Assembly (NCBI GenBank): GCA_043719385.1
Contig: JAYSTY010000474.1
Coordinates: forward strand, 1-59,637
Direction of reading: 5' to 3'
Origin: JAFDVL01 sp043719385
Lineage (GTDB): Bacteria; Acidobacteriota; Blastocatellia; RBC074
Length of the DNA stretch: 59,637 nucleotides
The notes below the pieces were generated by a model, which did no database searches, had not been told where the DNA came from, and was given only the letters and a program-made list of their open reading frames with translations. Position 1 is the first letter of the stretch; each line of letters begins with the position of its first letter. The position numbers and the translations under genes are program-made. Shown piece after piece: positions 26,227 through 34,705 of the stretch.

Positions 26227-26365
26227 CAATTACCCCACCCTTAACAAATAATTCAGCTTGAGTATTTGTGCTAATCCAGTGTAAAACTATCCAACTTTAT
26301 CGCTTCGCGGATTCATTGCCCCCAATCTGAGCGTCGGATTTGAATAATAAAATGCAGGAAGGTCT

Positions 26366-27688
26366 ATGAGTCAAAAACAAGAATTACTTAATAAAATTAC
26401 TAATCGCAGCGCGCGCATTGGTGTCATTGGCATGGGTTATGTGGGGTTGCCGTTAGCCGTCGAATTCGCCCACGCAGGTTTTCGGGCGACCGGGTTTGAA
26501 GTGGATGCCAAAAAAACGGAGACAATCAACAGCGGAAACTCTTACATCATTGACGTGCCGTCAGAGCAGGTCGCCGAACTGGTCAAAGCAGAGCGCTTAA
26601 ACGTGACGCTGGATTTTGCGGCGCTGGCAAACATGGACATTATCATCATTTGTGTCCCGACGCCGCTGCGTAAAACCAAGGAGCCGGATGTTTCATTCAT
26701 TCTGGCGGCGGCAGAAAAAATCCAGGCTTCGTTGCGACCGGGGCAACTTATCATCCTCGAATCTACAACTTATCCCGGCACGACCGACGAAGTGTTGCGC
26801 CCGATGTTCGATGAAAAAGGTTCCGTCCTTGACCAGGATTATTTTCTCGCGTTTTCGCCCGAACGAGTTGATCCGGGCAATCCACAATTTCAAACAAAAA
26901 ATATTCCTAAAGTCGTGGGCGGAGTGACCGCCGACAGCGGAGACATTGCCGCCGCAGCTTATCAATGCGTAGTGAACAACGTCCATCGCGTCGGTACGGC
27001 ACGCGCCGCAGAAATGGCGAAATTACTTGAAAACACATTCCGCGCCGTTAACATCGGCATGGTGAATGAGCTTTCGCAACTTTGTTACACGCTGGGCATT
27101 GATACGTGGGAAGTAATCGAAGCCGCCGCGACTAAACCGTTTGGCTTTATGGCGTTTTACCCAGGGCCGGGCATTGGCGGACACTGCATCCCGCTGGACC
27201 CGCATTACCTTTCGTGGAAAGCTCGCATGCATGGTTTTGAAGCGCGCTTTATTTCGCTCGCCGAAGAGGTCAATTCGACCATGCCGCAACACGTCGTTGA
27301 ATTAGTCTCGAATGGTTTGAATAAACATCGCAAGGCCGTCAATGGCTCGAAAGTTTTAGTGCTTGGCGTGGCCTACAAACGCGACATTGATGATATGCGC
27401 GAAAGTCCGGCGCTGGGCATCATCGAAAAAATCGAAAAGCTTGGCGCTCATGTCACTTTCCACGATCCGCACGTTAACCAGGTGATCCTGGAAAATGGCG
27501 AGCGAATGTGGAGCGTCGAATTGACGGAACAGGCTGTGACCGAAGCCGATTGTGTCGTTATTGTCACCGATCACCGCAAAGTTGATTATCGCTGGATCGC
27601 CGAACGCGCAAAATTAATCGTTGACACGCGCAACGCAACCCGCGATCTGAAAAATACTGAACTGGCTGAAAAAATTATTCGGCTGTAA
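26366..27688 (+). CDS. UDP-N-acetyl-hexosamine 6-dehydrogenase (WbpA/WecC-like)
   Basis: 440 residues. N-terminal Rossmann motif IGVIGMGYVGLPLAVEFA; catalytic cysteine Cys274 in GIGGHCIPLDPHYLSWKA, where HCIPLDP is the form typical of WbpA-type UDP-GlcNAc dehydrogenases; C-terminal UDP-binding domain with KVLVLGVAYKRDIDDMRESPAL. It oxidises a UDP-aminosugar to the uronic acid for surface polysaccharide. AGGAAGG precedes the ATG. A possible promoter (TTGAGT at 26258, TAAAAC at 26282) lies upstream. It is not embedded in a polysaccharide cluster here, which is unusual. Confidence 0.9.
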   Translation: MSQKQELLNKITNRSARIGVIGMGYVGLPLAVEFAHAGFRATGFEVDAKKTETINSGNSYIIDVPSEQVAELVKAERLNVTLDFAALANMDIIIICVPTPLRKTKEPDVSFILAAAEKIQASLRPGQLIILESTTYPGTTDEVLRPMFDEKGSVLDQDYFLAFSPERVDPGNPQFQTKNIPKVVGGVTADSGDIAAAAYQCVVNNVHRVGTARAAEMAKLLENTFRAVNIGMVNELSQLCYTLGIDTWEVIEAAATKPFGFMAFYPGPGIGGHCIPLDPHYLSWKARMHGFEARFISLAEEVNSTMPQHVVELVSNGLNKHRKAVNGSKVLVLGVAYKRDIDDMRESPALGIIEKIEKLGAHVTFHDPHVNQVILENGERMWSVELTEQAVTEADCVVIVTDHRKVDYRWIAERAKLIVDTRNATRDLKNTELAEKIIRL

Positions 27689-27695
27689 GGATGTC

Positions 27696-27765
27696 AGATG
27701 CTGGATGTCGGAGGTTAGATAAGGAAGCTGTCCTAACATCTAACCTCCGACATCCAGCATCTTTT
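27696..27765 (+). terminator. 25-bp perfect hairpin with T tail between two genes
   Basis: GATGCTGGATGTCGGAGGTT (27697-27716, arm to 27720) pairs perfectly with 27738-27761; A27696 pairs with T27762, giving 25 base pairs with a 17-base loop and four T residues. It begins 8 bases after the dehydrogenase stop and ends 7 bases before the most likely start of the HAD gene. Confidence 0.75.
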
Positions 27766-27771
27766 GCATTT

Positions 27772-28614
27772 ATGTCCATAAAATTACTCGCGCTCGACAT
27801 TGATGGCACGTTGCTGAATCGCAAAAGCGTTGTCACTCCTCGCGTGCGCGAAGCCCTGGACGAGGCGCAAAGTCGAGGGGTTTTAATTGCCCTCGTTACT
27901 GGTCGCCGCTTCAGTTCCGCCCGTCCAGTTGTGCAGGAATTGGAACTTTCGATTCCGCTCGTTTCTCACAACGGCGCTCTCACCAAAAACATCAGCACGC
28001 TGGAAACGATTCAATATCACCCTTTTGCCAGCGAAACTGCCCGCGAAGTGATTCAGCTTGGGCGTGATTTCAAGGCCGATATTATTTGCTGTGACGATCC
28101 GCACGGAATGGGCGTAATGGTGATGGAAGGATTTTCACCGGAAAATCGGGCGCTGGAAATGTACCTGAAAAAATATTGGGATTCCGTCGTCGAAGTTCCT
28201 GACCTGCTTGCTTACCTCCAGCACGCGCCGATTCAAATTATGTTTTCCGGCACCTGCGATCACATGGATAAATTTTGTCAGCAGCTTGAAGCAATGATTG
28301 GTGAACGCGCAAAAATTTTCCAGACTCGGTATCGCAAATTTGATTTAACGATAGTTGATGTGATTAGTCCATCAGCTTCTAAAGGTGAAGCCGTCGCAGA
28401 CCTGGCGCGAACTCATAATATCGCCCAAGCCGAAGTGATGGCGGTGGGCGACAATCACAACGATTTGCCAATGTTGTATTACGCCGGAATTGGCGTCGTG
28501 ATGGCGAATGCTGAGGACGAGTTGAAAAATTTAGGCTTCAACCTGACCGCCTCAAATGAAGAAGATGGCGTTGCTCTGGCCATTGAAAAATTTATCTTGT
28601 CAGCCGCACAATAA
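27772..28614 (+). CDS. HAD-superfamily Cof-type sugar phosphatase
   Basis: 280 residues from the ATG at 27772, chosen because LALDIDGTLLN (motif I, nucleophile Asp) follows directly, as in the family. Other motifs: ALVTGRRFSSARPV, SHNGAL, SPSASKGEAVADL (Lys) and VMAVGDNHNDLPMLYYAG (motif IV). Substrate is probably a sugar phosphate or similar small phosphate. The frame is open upstream to an ATG at 27691 through the perfect hairpin, which would add 27 unconserved residues; I regard that as chance. No Shine-Dalgarno free of the hairpin precedes 27772. Confidence 0.88.
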   Translation: MSIKLLALDIDGTLLNRKSVVTPRVREALDEAQSRGVLIALVTGRRFSSARPVVQELELSIPLVSHNGALTKNISTLETIQYHPFASETAREVIQLGRDFKADIICCDDPHGMGVMVMEGFSPENRALEMYLKKYWDSVVEVPDLLAYLQHAPIQIMFSGTCDHMDKFCQQLEAMIGERAKIFQTRYRKFDLTIVDVISPSASKGEAVADLARTHNIAQAEVMAVGDNHNDLPMLYYAGIGVVMANAEDELKNLGFNLTASNEEDGVALAIEKFILSAAQ

Positions 28615-28697
28615 ACACTATAAAAGTCGAACTAAACATCGGGCAGAACTCTCCAAAGCTTACTCATCCGAGCGAAAGCCGCTATAATGAGCGGGAA

Positions 28698-29639
28698 ATG
28701 GAAAATAATCAGACCTTCAAAGAAGTTCCGTTACGCCCACTCGGTAACACTGGCATCAACGTTTCTGCGCTGGGACTTGGCGGCTATCATCTGGGCACAA
28801 TCAAAGATGAAAATGAGGCGGTGCGATTAGTTCACGCGGCGATTGCGGCGGGTGTTACTTTTATGGACAACGCCTGGGAATATCACGACGGACGCAGCGA
28901 AGAGCTAATGGGCAAAGCGCTGGCGGATCGCCGTGACAAAGTTTTTCTGATGACGAAAGTTTGTACGCATGGCCGCGACCGCAAAATTGCGCTGCAACAA
29001 CTGGAAGATTCCTTGCGCCGTTTCAAAACAGATTATCTGGATTTGTGGCAAGTCCACGAAGTCGTTTATGACAACGACCCGGATTTACATTTTGCGCCTG
29101 ATGGAGTCATTGAAGCGATGGAGCAGGCGCGACGCGAGGGCAAAGTTCGCTTCATCGGGTTCACTGGTCACAAAGACCCAAACATTCATTTGCAAATGCT
29201 GGCGCGAAAATATCCGTTTGATGCCTGTCAGCTTCCACTAAATTGTTTTGACGCAACCTATCGCAGCTTTGCGCAACACGTGTTACCTGAACTTGCGCGA
29301 CAGGGGATTGCGGCTATCGGGATGAAAAGCATCGGCGGCGGCGGCGATATGGTCAAAGCAGGTGCGGTGACAGCCGAAGAAGCCCTGCGCTATGCGCTGA
29401 GTTTGCCTGTTGCCACAGTTGTGAGCGGCATTGAATCGCCGGCAGTCTTACAACAAAATTTGCGTGTCGCAGGTGGCTTCACACCAATGAGCGAGGCCGA
29501 GATGCAGGCACTACGTGATCGTTGTTCGGTGCTGGCCGGAGACGGACGTTTTGAGCTTTATAAATCTTCGATGAAACACGATGGGCCGGTTGGTCGCAGC
29601 CAGCATGGCTTTGCGGCTCCAACCGTACTTCCGGTGTGA
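28698..29639 (+). CDS. Aldo/keto reductase family oxidoreductase
   Basis: 313 residues. AKR barrel with DNAWEYHDGRSEELMGKAL (catalytic Asp and Tyr), MTKVCTHGRDR (Lys), DLWQVHEV (His) and AIGMKSIGGGG. It uses NADPH to reduce aldehydes or ketones. N-terminal PLRPLGNTGINVSALGLGGYHLG is typical of the Fe-S-free bacterial group. GAGCGGGAA abuts the ATG. A palindromic repeat element starts directly after the stop. Confidence 0.9.
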   Translation: MENNQTFKEVPLRPLGNTGINVSALGLGGYHLGTIKDENEAVRLVHAAIAAGVTFMDNAWEYHDGRSEELMGKALADRRDKVFLMTKVCTHGRDRKIALQQLEDSLRRFKTDYLDLWQVHEVVYDNDPDLHFAPDGVIEAMEQARREGKVRFIGFTGHKDPNIHLQMLARKYPFDACQLPLNCFDATYRSFAQHVLPELARQGIAAIGMKSIGGGGDMVKAGAVTAEEALRYALSLPVATVVSGIESPAVLQQNLRVAGGFTPMSEAEMQALRDRCSVLAGDGRFELYKSSMKHDGPVGRSQHGFAAPTVLPV

Positions 29640-29642
29640 GAA

Positions 29643-29890
29643 GTCTGAGTAGTTCCCCATTTAGATTTTCTTTGCGGCTGTGCCGCCCGGATGTGCGGAA
29701 AGGCTGTGCCTTTCCGGCAGTAAAATACTCTTCGGGCTACGCCCAATAATTGCCTTGATTACTTACATTGCTAGTAGCAACGCTTACACATTAAAATTGA
29801 CAAAACGGGCGCAGCCCTTTCCCCTTGACCGACCGGAAAGGCGGAGCCTTTCCGCACATCAGGCGGCACAGCCGCAAATTTGGAACTACA
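29643..29890 (-). repeat. Multi-hairpin palindromic repeat element, copy 2
   Basis: About 248 bases. In reverse complement it aligns along its full length with 2327-2575: outer arms (AGTTCCAAATTTGCGGC at the 29890 end), small hairpins GCGGCtgtGCCGC, GGAAAGGCtgtGCCTTTCC, GGGCtacGCCC and GGGCgcaGCCC, and the shared middle (TGACAAAACGGGCGCAGCCC). It fills the gap between convergent genes and ends 5 bases before the rsmI stop. Confidence 0.8.
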
Positions 29891-29894
29891 GCGG

Positions 29895-30734
29895 CTATTC
29901 CGCTTCTTTCTCTTTCAGCAACAAACTATAAATTTCTTTTTTTGAAACGCCGCGTATGCGTGCCAGTTGCTTCATTGCGTCATTGCGGCTCAGGCCTGCA
30001 TCTTTCATCAATTGTGCAAGCTGTTCGTTCATAGACGAATTGTTTTGCAGCGTCAGATTTTCTTCTTTACTCGCCCCGGCAATGACCAGCGTCATTTCTC
30101 CGCGTGGTTCGCTGCCCTGCAATTCGGCGCTGATTTCTGCGAGCGTGCCGCGGATAAATTGTTCGTACAATTTCGTGATTTCGCGGGCGAGCGAAGCCTG
30201 ACGATTACCTAAAACCTCTCTTGCTTCGGACAAAGTTTCTTTGATGCGGTGCGGAGCTTCGTAACAAACTATCGTTTCTCTCACGCTTTGTAATTCGACT
30301 AATTTTGCGCGTCGTGCCTGTCGTTTGGCGGGCAAAAATCCTACAAATAAAAAAGCATCTGTCGGTAAGCCCGAAGCAATTAGTCCTGCAATCATCGCCG
30401 TTGCGCCAGGGATCGGAATCACGCTGATGCCCGCGTCAATGGCGGCGCTTACGATGCGATAAGCCGGATCAGAAATGCCTGGCGTTCCGGCGTCAGTAAC
30501 CAGCGCGATGCTGGCGCCGCTCAACAAACGCGCCGTTAATTCCTGAGCGCGTGATTGTTCATTATGTTCGTGATAGCTGACGGTAGGTTTGCTGATGCCG
30601 AAATGATCCAGCAGCTTGCGCGTATGCCGCGTATCTTCGCAGGCAATCACATCCACTTCTTTGAGGACGCGCAACGCTCTGAGCGTGATGTCTTCAAGAT
30701 TGCCAATTGGTGTGGCGACAAGATAAAGGGGCAT
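29895..30734 (-). CDS. rsmI: 16S rRNA (cytidine1402-2'-O)-methyltransferase
   Basis: 279 residues of the tetrapyrrole-methylase-like fold. Motifs: LVATPIGNLEDITLRAL at the N-terminus, ACEDTRHTRKLLDHF, VTDAGTPGISDPAYRIV (AdoMet site), PGATAMIAGLIASGL and YEAPHRI. RsmI methylates C1402 in the ribosomal P site together with RsmH. The C-terminal extension (SRNDAMKQLARIRGVSKKEIYSL) is the usual short helical domain. No strong ribosome-binding site; start as in the family (MPLYLVATPIGN). Confidence 0.95.
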   Translation of the reverse strand: MPLYLVATPIGNLEDITLRALRVLKEVDVIACEDTRHTRKLLDHFGISKPTVSYHEHNEQSRAQELTARLLSGASIALVTDAGTPGISDPAYRIVSAAIDAGISVIPIPGATAMIAGLIASGLPTDAFLFVGFLPAKRQARRAKLVELQSVRETIVCYEAPHRIKETLSEAREVLGNRQASLAREITKLYEQFIRGTLAEISAELQGSEPRGEMTLVIAGASKEENLTLQNNSSMNEQLAQLMKDAGLSRNDAMKQLARIRGVSKKEIYSLLLKEKEAE

Positions 30735-30908
30735 AAATTACGACGGGGCGAAAAAGTGACGGGGCGACGAGGCGATTGGTAAAAGCACGTTCACTAGGTC
30801 GCACGTGAAGTTTTGGAAACAATCACAACCTTTACAGGTGTACTCTGTCCCGTACAAGAGAGGTTGGGTGGCTTTTCGATTTGTAAGAAACCTCTTTTAC
30901 AAACAGCC

Positions 30909-31409
30909 TTATTTTGAAAGATCATTTACTCGGCGTTTGTAGATTCTGAATTTACCTGGCACATTCAGCAAAAATACTCTTTCCTCTGTAGTGTCATCCC
31001 CTGCATAAAAAAGTAAATCTTTCCTGCCATCTTTGTTGAGATCGCTAACCAAGACAAGCGCGTAAGACCAATAATCTGCTTGCTCTGTGCCATATTGATA
31101 GCGAAAGACATTTTTCGTTTTGTGCCGGTGTGCTGTTTGTAGATCAAATGCAATCCAATGTTTCTCGGTTTTTATAATAGAGTGCTTTCGACGTGACCAT
31201 TTTTTGCCACGAACGATATAAGTGTGTGGCAGAATTTTGACAAGGTGTCCGTCACCGTCCAAATCAATTGAGATTGGGTTTGTACTATTAAAGGCAAGCC
31301 TGTCTTTGTCACTGATGTTTTGCCCATTAGCGACCACAACAAAGATCATTACAATTAGAGTTAATGATAATAATATTTTCACGAGATACCAATTGCCACC
31401 CAACGCCAT
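30909..31409 (-). CDS. Secreted protein with two EF-hand-like / FG-GAP calcium loops
   Basis: About 166 residues from the ATG at 31409. Starts at 31421 (ATG) or 31382 (GTG, directly before the hydrophobic core VKILLSLTLIVMIFVVV) are also possible. The mature part carries DLDGDGHL and DLNKDGRKDLL, acidic loops like those in VCBS/FG-GAP and dockerin-type calcium sites, separated by a basic segment. No enzyme motif. It overlaps or abuts the stop of the upstream membrane-protein gene, so the two are probably one operon. Function unknown. Confidence 0.6.
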   Translation of the reverse strand: MALGGNWYLVKILLSLTLIVMIFVVVANGQNISDKDRLAFNSTNPISIDLDGDGHLVKILPHTYIVRGKKWSRRKHSIIKTEKHWIAFDLQTAHRHKTKNVFRYQYGTEQADYWSYALVLVSDLNKDGRKDLLFYAGDDTTEERVFLLNVPGKFRIYKRRVNDLSK

Positions 31410-31410
31410 G

Positions 31411-31878
31411 TCATGCGGCATTTTGGTTTTGTACTGCCTTTATTGCATCTTGAAATGAAATATCGCCGCCAGTGCCATCATCCGCAAATAGATAATAGAC
31501 TTTGTTGCAGTGAAAACACTGAAAGCCCCAACCATCCATATAGAATTTTGTATATGGCCCAAGCCTATTTGAGCATTTTGGACAATACGAATTATGGAAT
31601 TTATCCCACTGGATGCCGAATTTATGAAATAAAACTGGCGTAAGTTCTATTAGCTTTTTACGAAGGTAGAAAACATATGATAGTAGTACTGATATTGCTA
31701 GGAATTCAAAGCTTATTGTCACCAATAATAACCAAAAAGATAGTCGGCTGGCTAACCAGTGGTACACCGCAGGAATGTACAACACTAGAAGTGTGCATCC
31801 TGATGCAAGAAACCACTTTATGCCTTCTTTTAGTGGCTCTGTCACTACTGTTTTTTTTATTTCTTCTTTAGTATCCAT
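31411..31878 (-). CDS. Membrane protein with two helices and C-terminal zinc ribbon
   Basis: 155 residues: charged N-terminus, two membrane segments (FLASGCTLLVLYIPAVY and FWLLLVTISFEFLAISVLL), then a cytoplasmic or exported tail with CPKC and CFHC pairs 29 residues apart that probably bind zinc. I do not recognise the family. Base composition is more AT-rich than neighbouring core genes. Probably co-transcribed with the secreted protein at 30909-31409. Confidence 0.6.
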   Translation of the reverse strand: MDTKEEIKKTVVTEPLKEGIKWFLASGCTLLVLYIPAVYHWLASRLSFWLLLVTISFEFLAISVLLSYVFYLRKKLIELTPVLFHKFGIQWDKFHNSYCPKCSNRLGPYTKFYMDGWGFQCFHCNKVYYLFADDGTGGDISFQDAIKAVQNQNAA

Positions 31879-31928
31879 AGTTTCGGATCACCGATTTGTC
31901 ACATAACATAAATTTCGCCCATCGCGTT

Positions 31929-32696
31929 TTATTCTTTCCACAAATAAATTCCGCCCATCATTCCAAGCGTATTGGGGATGGTCGAAACGTCCGCTGGAAG
32001 TTTGAATTTGATGTTTTCGGCATTGCCTCCGCCGATGTACAGGTGATTAAAATTGATGAGGGTGCGCAGCGTCTCAATGGCAATTCGCACGCGTTTGTTC
32101 CAGCGTTTTTTGCCCACGTCCTGGAGCGTTACTTCGCCGAGTTGTTCTTCATAGGTTTCATCGTGGCGAAACGGATGATGCGCGAATTCCATGTGCGGTA
32201 ACAATTTTCCATCTTCAAACAAACTTGATCCCAAACCTGTACCCAGCGTAATTACCATCTCCACACCTTTGCCACCAAATTTATTGATGGCTGCCAGACC
32301 TTGTAAATCGGCATCGTTCAGCACGCGACAGGGCTTACCAAATTGTTTTTGTAAGGCATTGGCTAAATCAAAATTGATCCAGGGTTTCGTGCCGAGGTTA
32401 TGGGCGGTAAATATTTTCCCGTTGCGGACTACGCCGGGAAAGCCGACAGAAATGCGCTCGTAATCAGGCGCGTAAGGCGGAATCAGCGCCACTAATTCTT
32501 TGAGCTTGGTCAGCATTAATTTGGGCGGACAATTTTCCGGCGTCGGGATGCGCAAGCGCTCCGTAACCATATTGCCTTTGCCATCAAGGATCGAAGTCTT
32601 TAAGCCCGTGCCGCCAATATCAATCGCCAGTGTAAACGGGCCAATGAGTTTTGCTTTTTTCACGGGGGCTTTGGGCGCGATTTTTTTTGCTGTCAT
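31929..32696 (-). CDS. ppgK: Polyphosphate glucokinase (ROK family)
   Basis: 255 residues. ROK ATPase-fold motifs: LAIDIGGTGLKTSIL (phosphate 1), VGFPGVVRNG, RVLNDADLQGLAAI and VITLGTGLGSSLFEDG. The last block and the following LLPHMEFAHHPFR are characteristic of polyphosphate-dependent glucokinases, which phosphorylate glucose with polyphosphate or ATP. AGGAG lies 8 bases before the ATG. It is divergent from the lipoprotein gene at 32776. Confidence 0.9.
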   Translation of the reverse strand: MTAKKIAPKAPVKKAKLIGPFTLAIDIGGTGLKTSILDGKGNMVTERLRIPTPENCPPKLMLTKLKELVALIPPYAPDYERISVGFPGVVRNGKIFTAHNLGTKPWINFDLANALQKQFGKPCRVLNDADLQGLAAINKFGGKGVEMVITLGTGLGSSLFEDGKLLPHMEFAHHPFRHDETYEEQLGEVTLQDVGKKRWNKRVRIAIETLRTLINFNHLYIGGGNAENIKFKLPADVSTIPNTLGMMGGIYLWKE

Positions 32697-32775
32697 TCTT
32701 TCTGCTCCTGCTTCGGGTAAAGTTTAGGGTACAATCGTGGGCAGAGATTACATCAACACTAAAGGAGCTTGCCAG

Positions 32776-33924
32776 ATGCTGCGTGCATTTTTTTTAGTTG
32801 CGCTTATTTCCCTGAGTTGTTCGTCACAACCTGCTACGTCCGTGAACCCTGCTCAGACCGCCGTTGCACAGGCTGTTGCCGCTAAGCCAGCAGTGAAAGA
32901 GGCTGCGCTGACGGCGGCGGAATTTGCGCAAATCATTGAGCGCGTTTCCGAAGCGAATGGTTATTTTGATACTGACAATTTGATTTCCAACGAATCGTCT
33001 TATTTGCACGTGATGGGCAAGCTGCGCAAATTGAATGTCACGGGTGGCGCTTATATCGGCGTTGGCCCGGATCAGAATTTTTCTTACATCGCGCAGATTC
33101 GTCCAACGATAGTTTTCGTCTCGGATATTCGACGTGATAACCTGCTGCAACATTTATTTTTTAAATCGCTGTTTTCGCTGGCGCACAATCGCGTCGAGTT
33201 TTTGTGTTTACTTTTTGGCAAGCCACTACCTGGCGAGATCAGCAAATTAAGCATTGATGAAGTCGTGCAGTTGCTTGAAAAAGCTCCCGCTGAGCGCAAG
33301 CGTTTTGAAACTACGCAAACGAATATTGCCGCGCGGCTGAAAACCTTTGGCGTGAAGCTGAATGATAAAGACCTCGCCACGATCAATCGCATCCACGAAG
33401 AATTTTTTTCCAATGGACTGGATTTAAAATTCACCAGCCACAATCGCTCATCGCGTTCGTATTATCCGAATTACCGTGATCTGTTGCTCGAAAAAGATTT
33501 GACTGGCAAACAGGCAAATTACTTGGTCAACGAAGCTGATTTTCAGTACGTGAAATCACTGGAAGACCGCAACCTGATCATTCCGGTCGTGGGCAATTTA
33601 GCGGGCGAAAAAGCTTTGCTCGAAATTAGCAAAATCCTGAAAGAACGCGGCGAAAAGGTCACGGCTTTTTACACTTCCAACGTGGAATATTACCTGATGG
33701 GAGACGGCACATTTGATCGTTTCGCCGAAAACGTAAAGCGTCTGCCAATGGAAAAAAATGGCATGATTATTCGCAGCGTTTTCAGTGGTGGTTATGGGCG
33801 GCATCCGCAATCGGTAGCGGGATATTACAGTACGCAATTGCTGCAACCGCTGGAAAGTTTTGTGAAGGGGAATTTCCAGGGCTATCGGGATTTGATTACG
33901 CAGGACTCTTTAGAGTTAAAGTGA
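32776..33924 (+). CDS. Predicted lipoprotein of unknown function with methyltransferase-like features
   Basis: 382 residues from the ATG at 32776 (AAGGAG nine bases upstream); an in-frame ATG at 32737 lacks one. The N-terminus MLRAFFLVALISLSCSS ends in a lipobox-like cysteine. An Ala-rich linker is followed by a globular domain: GGAYIGVGPDQNFSYIAQI, then TIVFVSDIRRDNLLQHLFF, a glycine loop and acidic strand end like a Rossmann methyltransferase. The second half includes DRNLIIPVVGNLAGEKALL and VTAFYTSNVEYYLM. I do not know the family's role. A possible -10 (TACAAT, 32730-32735) lies upstream. Confidence 0.65.
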   Translation: MLRAFFLVALISLSCSSQPATSVNPAQTAVAQAVAAKPAVKEAALTAAEFAQIIERVSEANGYFDTDNLISNESSYLHVMGKLRKLNVTGGAYIGVGPDQNFSYIAQIRPTIVFVSDIRRDNLLQHLFFKSLFSLAHNRVEFLCLLFGKPLPGEISKLSIDEVVQLLEKAPAERKRFETTQTNIAARLKTFGVKLNDKDLATINRIHEEFFSNGLDLKFTSHNRSSRSYYPNYRDLLLEKDLTGKQANYLVNEADFQYVKSLEDRNLIIPVVGNLAGEKALLEISKILKERGEKVTAFYTSNVEYYLMGDGTFDRFAENVKRLPMEKNGMIIRSVFSGGYGRHPQSVAGYYSTQLLQPLESFVKGNFQGYRDLITQDSLELK

Positions 33925-33986
33925 CTCATGGGCGCTGATATTGAGCGCGGCACACTTTAGCCATAAAAATATGCAGGACTTTTAGG

Positions 33987-34016
33987 TTGATAAAATTTTT
34001 GCGGTCAGGCTATAAT
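33987..34016 (+). promoter_or_regulatory. Strong predicted sigma-70 promoter
   Basis: TTGATA (33987-33992) and a perfect TATAAT (34011-34016) are 18 bases apart. Transcription would start near 34023 and give a leader of about 160 bases before the CAP-domain gene, and could continue into ispE and the tRNA. Confidence 0.65.
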
Positions 34017-34182
34017 CCACGCGATTCGTAAGCTGATAAGCGGTCAGCATCCACAATCAAAATTTCAGGTTTCTCAAAAAACATATTTATCGAAGCGCTG
34101 CTCGCACGAAAGCACCGCCACTTTGCTCCCGGTTATTGTATTTTTCCGCCCAAGCCTCCTTAAAATAAATTCAGGACACGAG

Positions 34183-34704
34183 ATGTATCGCGTTATTAAT
34201 CTGTTTGTTTGTCTGGTACTAATTTTTTCCCTCTCTGTTGCGCTGGTGCTAAAAGCTGAAGCGCGTGGCACAGCTACTCCGACCCCCGTCGTTATTGCTG
34301 TGGCCGATATTGAATCCCAGGTTTTCCAAGCCATCAATCGTGTGCGTGAACAAAATCATTTGCCGCTTCTGATGCTGGCAAAAGATTTAGGGGCAGTGGC
34401 TCGCTTTCATAGCAAAGATATGGCGGCACGCGATTATTTCAGCCACGTTTCTCCCGAAGGCGACAACATGCAAAAACGTATTGAGCGGGCCGGGATTACG
34501 AATTGGAATCGGCTGGCTGAAAATCTGGCCAGTAATTTTGGCCACGCTGACCCTGTTTCTGTGGCGCTCAAAGGTTGGCTGGAAAGCCCGCATCATCTGC
34601 AAAATATTCTCGACAAAAATGTAACTGAAACGGGGATTGGCGTAGCTGTAGATGCCAAAGGCCGGGTTTATTTGACGCAGCTTTTTGTTAAGAGAAAAAA
34701 CTGA
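34183..34704 (+). CDS. Exported CAP (SCP/PR-1-like) domain protein
   Basis: 173 residues from the ATG at 34183, chosen because a signal peptide (VINLFVCLVLIFSLSVALVL) follows directly. The CAP domain shows FHSKDMAARDYFSHVSPEG, NRLAENLAS and WLESPHHLQNIL, including the usual His/Glu cavity residues. Bacterial CAP proteins (YkwD type) are secreted and mostly of unknown function. The ispE start lies one base after its stop. Confidence 0.85.
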   Translation: MYRVINLFVCLVLIFSLSVALVLKAEARGTATPTPVVIAVADIESQVFQAINRVREQNHLPLLMLAKDLGAVARFHSKDMAARDYFSHVSPEGDNMQKRIERAGITNWNRLAENLASNFGHADPVSVALKGWLESPHHLQNILDKNVTETGIGVAVDAKGRVYLTQLFVKRKN

Positions 34705-34705
34705 C

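Noticed and set aside
27691..27771. N-terminal extension of the HAD phosphatase through the hairpin
   Set aside because: The 27 extra residues are encoded by the inverted repeat itself and precede the conserved family N-terminus; most likely chance.
34123..34182. Upstream start of the CAP-domain protein at 34123
   Set aside because: It would put 20 residues before a complete signal peptide; the ATG at 34183 is better placed.
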